A stretch of DNA of 11,497 nt from Amoeboradix gromovi (lineage: Eukaryota; Sanchytriomycota; Sanchytriomycetes; Sanchytriales; Sanchytriaceae), in assembly GCA_018985225.1 (NCBI GenBank), contig JADGIF010000292.1, positions 1 through 11,497 of the forward strand. The letters run 5' to 3'. The first letter of the stretch is position 1. Each line of letters begins with the position of its first letter. The notes under the pieces were generated by a model. The model was given only the letters and a program-made list of their open reading frames with translations. It had not been told where the DNA came from and made no database searches. The translations under genes and the position numbers were made by a program. Shown here piece by piece: positions 1 through 5,722 of this stretch.

Positions 1-78
1 TGGTATATTTAAACATACTCTTACTTATAAGTTTTTCTTTTTGAGACTTTACTTTGAAAGTCGGTATTCTTTTCGCAA
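1..78. repeat. 78-bp perfect direct repeat, copy 1
   Basis: By eye this segment is identical over all 78 bases to 4134-4211, in the same orientation. It starts TGGTATATTTAAACATACTC and ends TTCGCAA. The right-hand boundary is sharp: the next bases are TG here and CA in the other copy. The left boundary cannot be judged because the window begins at the first repeated base. The copy lies downstream of the uS11m gene and has no coding potential. A contig that starts exactly at a repeat is what a short-read assembler produces at an unresolved repeat, so the left neighbour of this copy is unknown. Confidence 0.95.
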
Positions 79-160
79 TGTCCCAAGTTCATAGATCGCT
101 TTAGGTTGATCTGAAATTCACAGCACTGATACAAGATGATTTCACCGTATTTACTGTAGA

Positions 161-583
161 TTATAAACGTCTTTGTTTTGGGGCTCGACACCCTCCAAAT
201 TGAAAAGGTGTTGTATCTTCTATCTTTCCTACTTTTATGTTTAAAAGCCGCAACGCTTGCATCGAAGCTTCTCTCCCCGGACCAAACCCTTTTAATTTTA
301 AATGAATGAACTGACCGTCTAGCTTGATACTTGTTTTCTTGAAATACTGATTAATGACATCTGTCGTAGCCTCAAAAGCAGGCTCAAATCCACTCCTTCT
401 TGCTTTCTTGTAAAACCTTCCACCGCTACTAGTACAAGCTACTTTATCGTCCTTAGTTAATGCAACAGTAGTATTATTTCTAGTAGCTTTAACACATATT
501 CCATAATTAATCCTTTTCGAGTATTTTGCTGTGTGATCAAGCAGCCCGCTGATACCGCTTTTGTAAAGTTTTAAAGAAGTCAT
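161..583 (-). CDS. MRPS18: mitochondrial small-subunit ribosomal protein uS11m (MRPS18-type)
   Basis: A 140-aa protein of the uS11 family, which in bacterial-type ribosomes sits on the 30S platform near the mRNA exit and the Shine-Dalgarno helix. Visible family features are the beta-strand start with NNTTVALT (about residues 36-43), the SSGG glycine turn (52-55), the LKLKGFGPGREA block (95-106; the family signature is K-G-x-G-x-G-R) and the basic C-terminus GGCRAPKQRRL (130-140), corresponding to the bacterial NGCRPPKKRRV tail. The first 20-25 residues are basic and free of acidic residues apart from one Asp, so they could be a short mitochondrial presequence. The protein is shorter than the S. 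cerevisiae homologue, the difference being N-terminal. It starts at ATG 583 and ends with TAA. It is divergent from the dihydrofolate synthase gene with only 26 bp between the two start codons, so both probably share one tiny bidirectional promoter. Confidence 0.93.
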   Translation of the reverse strand: MTSLKLYKSGISGLLDHTAKYSKRINYGICVKATRNNTTVALTKDDKVACTSSGGRFYKKARRSGFEPAFEATTDVINQYFKKTSIKLDGQFIHLKLKGFGPGREASMQALRLLNIKVGKIEDTTPFQFGGCRAPKQRRL

Positions 584-609
584 ATCTCTTTTACCTTCAG
601 GGAGTAAAA
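584..609. promoter_or_regulatory. 26-bp intergene between divergent start codons
   Basis: These 26 bases separate the ATG of uS11m (- strand) from the ATG of dihydrofolate synthase (+ strand). They contain a pyrimidine stretch followed by CAGG and a purine-rich GGAGTAAAA just before the + ATG, which gives an A-rich start context. No TATA box fits. The promoter elements and 5' leaders of one or both genes must therefore overlap the neighbouring coding sequence. That conclusion is inferred from the spacing alone. Confidence 0.6.
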
Positions 610-1827
610 ATGCAACACGACTTGAAAAATCTGAAGAAAATATTACAAAGCATGGGAAACCCTCAAAATAAACTTAAAGTGATCCAAATAGCAGGAACCA
701 ATGGGAAAGGAAGTTGTGGATTTTTGCTCTCCAGTCTTTTACGACAGTCACAATATTATTTTAAAAATCCTGTTGTCGGTTGGTTTCATTCACCAGCAAT
801 GTTCAAAAATCATGACATTCAGGTTAATAACATTTCCGTTGATACCGAGATAGTAGAAAAACATGCTAGAAGTCTTAAGCAGTACAAAGACGACTTGCTT
901 TCCGCGTTTGAGAGACGTGTAGTAATCGCTGTTCTTGTATTTATTCAATTTGAATGCGATATTTGTATTTTTGAATGTGGTTTGGGTGGTATGTATGATG
1001 CTACTAGTATATTTAAAGCAAAAGAAATGGCAATAGTCACTAAAATTGGGCTCGACCATCAGGACGTACTTGGTATGACACTAAAAGAGATATCTACTCA
1101 TAAATTTAGCATAGCAAATAACTGCAAATTTGCCATAACTACTGAAGACCAACCATCGGAAGTTATTGATTACAACTCCATGCTAGAGAACAAAGCTACC
1201 CTTGTTCCCGTTGCAACTATAGTAGAGGCTAGAAAGTACTCTTTTAAGTGGAAATATAAAAACCTGGTAGTTTCTACAAAGCTGTTGGGATCTCATCAAG
1301 GTGTAAATGTCTCACTAGCGTTAGAATCTACCCTTCTTTTAAAACAGTTTGTTTTTGATTACAACTGCATAAAGGATATTGTATGGGTAGGTAGGCTGCA
1401 GTATCTCAGGTACAAAACTAATGAAATTTTACTGGATGGATCACATAACTTGGACTCCATTTCTGCTTTAAAGGAGTACGTTGATTCGTTTTTAAAGAAC
1501 GAGCAACTGATAATTGTATTCTGCACTAGTGGTAAGAACAAGAACGCCGAGAAGATGTTGGACATTTTACAAAATGGTAGGAACGACGAAGTCTTTCTAT
1601 CCTCATTTGAGATTCCAATAGATGTTCCTTGGGTTGAAAAAACACCAATTCAAAATTACGGAAAATACAAGATAAACAGGAGCATAAGATTAGAAAATAT
1701 TGAAGACATAGAAGAAATTTCGAACAGAACCGTTTTGGTTTGTGGTTCTTTGTACTTTGTTCGAGAAGCATTATTATTGTTTCAAAGTCGCAAGCAGGCT
1801 GTCTCGAAACAAATCTATCATGATTAA
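610..1827 (+). CDS. FOL3: dihydrofolate synthase (FOL3-type, folylpolyglutamate synthase family)
   Basis: A 405-aa Mur-ligase-fold enzyme that joins glutamate to dihydropteroate using ATP, making dihydrofolate in de novo folate synthesis. Motifs in order: GNPQNKLKVIQIAGTNGKGS (P-loop GTNGKGS at 29-35); WFHSPAMF (58-65), corresponding to the SPHL region; FECGLGG-YDAT (121-132); IGLDHQDVLG (146-155) with the metal-binding His; Lys165, where the family carries its carbamylated lysine; LLGSHQGVN (225-233); GRLQ (261-264); and LLDGSHN (274-280). Length and the GRLQ motif favour dihydrofolate synthase (Fol3, about 427 aa) over the longer polyglutamate synthase Met7. One oddity is that the usual EKAGI around the lysine reads THKFSI. 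The N-terminus aligns with the family start, so ATG 610 is well supported. The TAA stop overlaps the stop of a doubtful ORF on the other strand. Confidence 0.93.
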   Translation: MQHDLKNLKKILQSMGNPQNKLKVIQIAGTNGKGSCGFLLSSLLRQSQYYFKNPVVGWFHSPAMFKNHDIQVNNISVDTEIVEKHARSLKQYKDDLLSAFERRVVIAVLVFIQFECDICIFECGLGGMYDATSIFKAKEMAIVTKIGLDHQDVLGMTLKEISTHKFSIANNCKFAITTEDQPSEVIDYNSMLENKATLVPVATIVEARKYSFKWKYKNLVVSTKLLGSHQGVNVSLALESTLLLKQFVFDYNCIKDIVWVGRLQYLRYKTNEILLDGSHNLDSISALKEYVDSFLKNEQLIIVFCTSGKNKNAEKMLDILQNGRNDEVFLSSFEIPIDVPWVEKTPIQNYGKYKINRSIRLENIEDIEEISNRTVLVCGSLYFVREALLLFQSRKQAVSKQIYHD

Positions 1828-2147
1828 ATGTGTTTCATCATTTGAATACTTCTTTTTACTGTACTATTGTAGTTGAATAAAAACTCGATGTTTGTTTTTC
1901 TTGCCTCTAAAAATGTCTCCAACTTGACTGAGCCAGAATACATGTCAAATATTAAGAAATCGCCAAGCAATACAGAGCACACTCTTCTGTGTTCGTAACT
2001 GGTACAGTGATAAAATAGTGATATTTGGTGCAAGTACAGGAAAATGCGTTGGTTGAATCTAGCGAAGCTGCACAAAGTGCGGGTATTTTAAAATATCAAA
2101 TTTGAGACGTCTGTCAACTGTCAGTTATAAGCAGACAGAGAGATCAT
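1824..2147 (-). CDS. possible small gene, unrecognised, perhaps with one intron
   Basis: On the - strand the frame is open from 2087 to a TAA at 1824-1826 and has no ATG near its start. It reads ...CTSYEHRRVCSVLLGDFLIF... and ends KRSIQMMKHI. This stretch is not opposite another gene except for a 3-bp overlap with the synthase stop, so it is not simply a shadow. An in-frame start is possible if exon 1 is 2147-2137 (ATG in a good GCC ATG context) and an intron 2136-2068 is removed. The 3' site TTTGTGCAG is good, the 5' site GTCTGC is poor, and no clear branch point is visible. That would give an 84-aa protein. I recognise no family. A tail-to-tail arrangement with overlapping stops would fit the compactness of this block, but chance openness in AT-rich DNA is a real alternative. 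Confidence 0.22.
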
Positions 2148-2495
2148 GGCTGCAAGGAATACATACTCGAAGTTTATACATCACTAATTCAACCTTGCCC
2201 TAGGGCAGTAGAAGCTTGAGAAATCAATGTAACAGAGTGGTTGGCTTTGCCACTTTTTCTGTAGAAATTCCCGGATTCTGCCGTAAATCAGGACTTCAAT
2301 GAAGAAAAATTAGTTCTTAAATTTCACCATTACTAGATACATCTTGCTGAGAGTTCCATAATATCGCCTTAATGATGCTGATCATTATGTGTTTGCAAGA
2401 TCATGCTTGGCGTATAGGGTGATGACGCTATGCCGCTTATTGGCCAAGACATTTGTCAACAAAACACAAGATCAAGTAACGGCACAAAGGAGTGC
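2148..2495. other. intergenic region upstream of the 86-aa gene
   Basis: I see no gene, tRNA or extended repeat here. There is a perfect 12-bp palindrome TGCCCTAGGGCA at 2196-2207 and an inverted CCAAT box (ATTGG) at 2439-2443, about 85 bp upstream of the next start codon. Both are common enough that their use is uncertain. The rest is unremarkable AT-rich sequence. Confidence 0.5.
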
Positions 2496-2503
2496 TATAA
2501 ATA
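2496..2503 (+). promoter_or_regulatory. TATA box (TATAAATA) just upstream of the 86-aa gene
   Basis: A consensus TATAAATA lies only 21 bp before the ATG at 2525. Yeast transcription usually starts some 30 or more bases downstream of TATA, which would place initiation at or after that ATG. Either the leader is extremely short or leaderless, or the 86-aa start is wrong. The frame is closed upstream by a TAA inside the TATA box itself, so an unspliced N-terminal extension is impossible. Confidence 0.5.
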
Positions 2504-2524
2504 GCAACAAATACACATATTAGC

Positions 2525-2785
2525 ATGTTGTATTCACTCGCTCTTGCATTAGTAGCACCTGTACCAGTAGGACCACCTCAAGGAATAACTCTGCCGGATT
2601 TTAAAAATGGCAAGGTGCCTGCACCAGTGTTCAAAGAACCTGGACTAGCTGCAGAAACCATAAAGAAATTTGGGCTGCCATCCATAGCAGATATAGAGAA
2701 TGGAAGTGCACCAAAAGGTGTAAAGCCGGATTCAAAGTTTGCTCCGACTGATGCAGAAAGACCTCAAATGATGAGTCCTCAATAA
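2525..2785 (+). CDS. 86-aa proline-rich protein of unknown function, possibly secreted
   Basis: I do not recognise a family. The first 12 residues (MLYSLALALVAP) are hydrophobic and could be the core of a short signal peptide or a membrane anchor, but there is no positively charged start and the stretch is brief. The rest is rich in proline, lysine and glycine. It holds two loosely similar segments, NGKVPAPVFKEPG (28-40) and NGSAPKGVKPDSKFAP (59-74), flanking a helical-looking AAETIKKFGLPSIADIE. There are no KR processing sites, tandem peptide repeats or C-terminal CaaX box, so it does not look like either class of yeast mating pheromone precursor. It has a strong TATA box and a CCAAT box upstream. 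Its TAA stop is 15 bp from the converging stop of the GCLM-like gene. The coding status is plausible from frame length and composition but not proven. Confidence 0.5.
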   Translation: MLYSLALALVAPVPVGPPQGITLPDFKNGKVPAPVFKEPGLAAETIKKFGLPSIADIENGSAPKGVKPDSKFAPTDAERPQMMSPQ

Positions 2786-2800
2786 ACGTTATTAATCGAT

Positions 2801-3490
2801 TTATTTTGTTGCGTTTACAATATATCCTTGATGAGTACATATCGATCTGCTTTTTATGTTCATTATATATCTCATTATGCAGTTCACAGCCTTCAATCCC
2901 AGAGATTGAAAGTTTTCAATCTCAAATTTATCTAAAGATAATATTTCGATATCTCTACTAATGCAATATTTTACAAGATGTTGAGGAGGAACACAGCAGT
3001 ATTCCAGCTGTATATAATTGTATTTTGGAAGTTTTGCGTTTTCCTTGCGGAATGCCATTTGTTCTTTGAGGACGCTCAGCTGGGATGGTGATAATTCAAA
3101 TACACCTATACTATCAATATAAGGACAAGATTCCACAAATGAGTACTGGTCTAAAAAATCAGTCATATCTCGCTCAGCATCCGTGTACAAACTACCAACA
3201 GTAGAAATGAGAACTGCGGTATCAATACGATCCAAATTCATAGTCTTCATGAAAAACTCAATAGAATCCCGAACAATTGCAGTGTCTTTATTAACCTTAA
3301 GAAACAGAGTTATGTCCAAATCCGATCTTTCAATTTTATTGAAGTGCTGTTCAACACTACCAATTACATCCAGGTTGCTACTATTTGTATCTACAATATA
3401 TTTAATTATATCATCAATCTTACTGGTTCCCTGTAGCTCATTTAATTGAGCACTCCTGGAATTAAGTAAATTTCCAGTCAGAATCCACAT
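2801..3490 (-). CDS. glutamate-cysteine ligase regulatory subunit (GCLM-like, aldo-keto reductase fold)
   Basis: A 229-aa protein resembling the modifier subunit of glutamate-cysteine ligase, which binds the catalytic subunit and raises its efficiency in the first step of glutathione synthesis. Diagnostic matches to the animal family are the N-terminal LTGNLLN (4-10; animal LQTGNLLN), the central SIGVFELSPSQLSVL (127-141; animal AIGTSDLDKTQLEQL), EYCCVPPQHLVKYCISRDIEIL (163-184; animal SCCVMPPDLTAFAKQFDIQLL) and the C-terminal RSICTHQGYIVNA (215-227; animal RGIIKSKGYILQA). The fold is an aldo-keto reductase barrel. I see no catalytic Tyr/Lys arrangement typical of active reductases, as expected for this subunit. 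It is somewhat shorter than human GCLM (274 aa), and both ends are present. S. cerevisiae lacks this subunit. It converges on the 86-aa gene (15-bp gap). Confidence 0.85.
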   Translation of the reverse strand: MWILTGNLLNSRSAQLNELQGTSKIDDIIKYIVDTNSSNLDVIGSVEQHFNKIERSDLDITLFLKVNKDTAIVRDSIEFFMKTMNLDRIDTAVLISTVGSLYTDAERDMTDFLDQYSFVESCPYIDSIGVFELSPSQLSVLKEQMAFRKENAKLPKYNYIQLEYCCVPPQHLVKYCISRDIEILSLDKFEIENFQSLGLKAVNCIMRYIMNIKSRSICTHQGYIVNATK

Positions 3491-3536
3491 GACTCCTTTT
3501 GTAACAGAAATTTACATAACTTGTGGAAGATCATCA
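3491..3536. promoter_or_regulatory. short region upstream of the GCLM-like gene, possible bidirectional promoter
   Basis: Only 46 bp separate the GCLM-like ATG (- strand) from an ATG on the + strand that opens the doubtful reading frame at 3537. The layout resembles the 26-bp divergent gap at 584-609. No TATA box or other recognisable element is visible. Its role depends on whether the + strand frame is a gene. Confidence 0.3.
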
Positions 3537-3770
3537 ATGAAAAGTAAAGTGGAGAGGAGTGAAGACAGAAAGAAAAAAGAAAATAGTAATATGATGTCTA
3601 AACCAAACAAAAAGGTAGCAAAAACATATTGTTAGAATTTTATGGGATCAATATACTAACGCTAGAAAGCTCAACAAACATGGGCCAGTACCGTAGAACT
3701 TGTCTTGGATAACATGCTTGCTGCGAAGATAAAATGCGATGATATTGAAAGAAGAAAACACAGGATATGA
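3537..3770 (+). CDS. possible spliced gene start, exon 1 3537-3614 and exon 2 3666-3770, unrecognised
   Basis: ATG 3537 opens a 26-codon, very basic frame (MKSKVERSEDRKKKENSN...). It would run into TAG at 3633, but removing 3615-3665 (51 nt, GTAGCA...TACTAAC-GCTAG) joins it in phase 0 to a second stretch, KAQQTWASTVELVLDNML... The perfect TACTAAC branch motif at 3654-3660 lies 5 nt before the AG. The second stretch ends in TGA at 3768-3770. Further open stretches follow in other frames at 3847-4041 (including SIILANRNVAVVETMASLRA) and 3933-4145 (including GRTGSVFDSDVNAHYNYLL), so the gene could continue through more introns or could be a decayed pseudogene. I recognise no family. The A-rich composition makes several frames look protein-like, so confidence is low. 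Confidence 0.22.
3615..3665 (+). other. intron-like segment with perfect TACTAAC
   Basis: This 51-nt segment begins GTAGCA and ends TATACTAACGCTAG. The branch motif matches the yeast consensus exactly, and only 5 nt separate the branch adenosine from the end of the segment. That is the same short spacing seen in the LeuRS mini-intron. The 5' site departs from GTATGT/GTAAGT. Removal joins two open frames in phase. It could be chance, since the coding evidence on both sides is weak. Confidence 0.35.
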
Positions 3771-4133
3771 GAAAGCGAAAGAACTTGGCCAAAAAAGAAA
3801 TTTATTCTGTTGACGCAATCATCAGCACAGCAATGGTGATTCTTAGGTTATTCCTGATAAGAAACTGATCCTGTCATTTGGAAGAGATATATTAGTGTCA
3901 CTTACCCCAAGTATAATACTTGCAAATCGTAATGTAGCTGTCGTGGAAACGATGGCAAGTTTAAGAGCATTCCGCGAACTAGCAGAGATATACGATTCCA
4001 TAAAGGTGGGAGGACTGGCTCAGTCTTCGATAGCGATGTGAATGCGCATTACAATTATCTTCTAGACAGAGGGCCCACTGAGCAATCAAGTAAAAACCGG
4101 CGAACAAGAAGGATATGTTATCCACAGAATACA
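3771..4133. other. unassigned region with overlapping short open frames on the + strand
   Basis: No complete gene is visible. Two + strand frames are open, 3847-4041 (64 codons, directly after a TTCTTAG that could serve as a 3' splice site) and 3933-4145 (70 codons, running into the 78-bp repeat). Neither has an obvious start or a recognisable domain. The region may hold later exons of the doubtful gene starting at 3537, a broken gene, or nothing. Confidence 0.3.
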
Positions 4134-4211
4134 TGGTATATTTAAACATACTCTTACTTATAAGTTTTTCTTTTTGAGACTTTACTTTGAAAGTCGGTAT
4201 TCTTTTCGCAA
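4134..4211. repeat. 78-bp perfect direct repeat, copy 2
   Basis: By eye identical, in the same orientation, to 1-78. It is flanked on the left by CCACAGAATACA and on the right by CATAATAATTT. Recombination between the two copies would excise or loop out 4133 bp containing uS11m, dihydrofolate synthase, the 86-aa gene and the GCLM-like gene. The repeat has no coding potential and no clear internal inverted repeat. It lies downstream (3') of the - strand membrane protein gene, as copy 1 lies downstream of uS11m. Confidence 0.95.
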
Positions 4212-4304
4212 CATAATAATTTTACAAAACCACATTTTTTTATTTTGCGCAGTATGCAACATTTAAGTGCAATCATGTCCTTTCCTTTGAACAACTAGAC
4301 TTTC

Positions 4305-4838
4305 TTAAATAGGTGGGCTTGGTGTCGAATTTTTGTTATAGCTAGTTGGCAATCCATTGTTTTGAGATTTTGTTTCCCTTCGAATAATATAAGCTATTAA
4401 TACGATAATAAAGCTGGTGGGCACTAATACATATGCAGTATTTAATGGCGTCCAAAATCCTGTATATTCATCTTCTACCTCAGGTGTCACGGCATTTTTC
4501 TGCGTGTGTGGATCCGTAGAATTGTCATTCTCATTGCTTAAAGTATTATTAACTATTGGATTATCAGAAAAATTTGGTGCTGGCTGCTGGTTTGGACTGT
4601 TAGGTGTCAGATTGTTAGATGGGTCAATAGGCGATCCCTGTGCACTCGGACGGTCTTTTCTTTGTGCAGAGTTTGCGTTCGTACCTGAATTAGACGTGGG
4701 CAACTCGGGCCCAGCATTAGGCAATTGTTGCCCGGATACATTGACATTAGAAAGTGAAACCCCACCTAAATACTTAGAAACCGCGTCTACAATATCTGAA
4801 AATTGAAGTGTAAAAATGATCAAATGGAAAATGAACAT
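4305..4838 (-). CDS. small type I membrane glycoprotein, unknown function
   Basis: A 177-aa protein with a clear single-span layout. The hydrophobic start (residues 1-19, MFIFHLIIFTLQFSDIVDA) resembles a signal peptide. An extracytoplasmic segment rich in Asn, Pro, Ser and Thr (about 25-130) carries N-glycosylation sequons at N33, N76, N89, N97 and N106. A hydrophobic span (about 134-152, AYVLVPTSFIIVLIAYII) is followed by RRETK and a short polar tail ending in SPPI. The RR after the span fits a cytosolic C-terminus. The architecture resembles small fungal cell-surface sensors or mannoproteins of the Mid2/Wsc kind, but there is no cysteine-rich WSC domain and no sequence match that I recognise, so no function is assigned. 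It starts at ATG 4838 in a good context. Its upstream neighbour is the divergent homeodomain gene, nearly 0.9 kb away. Confidence 0.72.
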   Translation of the reverse strand: MFIFHLIIFTLQFSDIVDAVSKYLGGVSLSNVNVSGQQLPNAGPELPTSNSGTNANSAQRKDRPSAQGSPIDPSNNLTPNSPNQQPAPNFSDNPIVNNTLSNENDNSTDPHTQKNAVTPEVEDEYTGFWTPLNTAYVLVPTSFIIVLIAYIIRRETKSQNNGLPTSYNKNSTPSPPI

Positions 4839-5663
4839 GATGTTGAGTTGAGAATGGTTTTAATTTGTAGTAGCTGCAAGCGTTATGAAAGGATTGCGCC
4901 AATTAGAATCACTGTGTAATTACTGATTGGATAGGAGATTAATTGATCACGAATATAAACCGTTTAATAAAGACAAAATTTGTTACTAAAATAGACGCTG
5001 GCACTTTTACTCTCTATTTTTCAAACCATTAATATCTATAGTCACCGTCTCTCATTTTAACACTTTTGATTGAAATCTAAGAAATTTTCAAAAACCCGTA
5101 ATTTGCAATTGATACTCATGCTGGTGATTAACTTGACAAGTAAGACCTCAATATAAAACCTAAAATAAGCATTTGCAGAACAGCTTAGGTAATATTAAGA
5201 ATAATAAGTTTATTTATCTACTTAGCATAAAGTAGATTGCTTTTGAGTTTTTAACCAATTCATCATCGGTAGAAATAGCGGAACAAAATTTTGCAGCATC
5301 TGAGTATCATTTAATCACAATAGATGGTTAATTCGATTAAAATTGATAGCTGCCTGGAAAGAAATAAAAATCAAAGTAACTTACGGATCCTCGCCAGATT
5401 AATTCAATGACATTGAAGAATTCGCCATGTCAATGCGAATACGCAATACTTTTACAGAAGTTGGTTGGTTAGCTTATAAAGTGGGTGTTCCAAATGTTGA
5501 TCATTTAGATAAAGTTTTTAATGATGTTAGCTGACCAATTTTCTCAAGCTAAGGATGATGGAATCTCCTTGAGAACTTGTCAAAGCTCACTTTTTAAAGT
5601 AGGCGTTTAATAGATACGTAACTAATTGTCTTTAATGTCAGAATCGGGTTCTCAGTTCTTTGC
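4839..5663. other. long divergent intergenic region between membrane protein and homeodomain genes
   Basis: About 0.8 kb of AT-rich sequence with no recognisable gene, unusually long for this compact window. TAAT/ATTA cores, the generic homeodomain recognition sequence, are frequent (for example TTAATTGATCA near 4940 and GATTAATTCAATG near 5397), but such motifs are expected by chance in AT-rich DNA. A 35-codon ATG frame at 5427-5534 (MSMRIRNTFTEVGWLAYKVG...) is the only protein-like stretch. It could be a remnant or an unrecognised 5' exon of the homeodomain gene, and I cannot support it as a gene. Confidence 0.5.
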
Positions 5664-5670
5664 TATAAAA
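5664..5670 (+). promoter_or_regulatory. TATA box (TATAAAA) upstream of the homeodomain gene
   Basis: TATAAAA lies 52 bp before the ATG at 5723, a suitable distance for a yeast promoter with a short leader. The homeodomain frame itself is open upstream of that ATG as far as 5669, where the TAA inside the TATA box closes it. ATG 5723 is therefore the only ATG available without splicing. Confidence 0.5.
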
Positions 5671-5722
5671 TTCTCAAAAATCAACCGAGAAGCCTGAACA
5701 CGTCAGTTACCCATTGTATCAA

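Noticed and set aside
2525-2785. Mating pheromone precursor
   Set aside because: No tandem peptide copies, no KR or dipeptidyl processing sites for an alpha-factor type, and no CaaX box for an a-factor type.
4305-4838. 129-codon + strand frame opposite the membrane protein (4417-4806)
   Set aside because: It is the shadow of the - strand gene, whose signal peptide, sequons and membrane span make it the better reading.
5618-5641. A second mini-intron, GTAACT...AACTAAT...GTCAG, upstream of the homeodomain gene
   Set aside because: The branch-like motif overlaps the 5' site, and the flanking sequence does not join into an open frame with the homeodomain; a TAA at 5666 intervenes.
5714-5722. 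Homeodomain protein starting at TTG 5714 (MYQ...)
   Set aside because: Non-ATG starts are rare in yeast nuclear genes, and ATG 5723 lies three codons downstream, before the domain.
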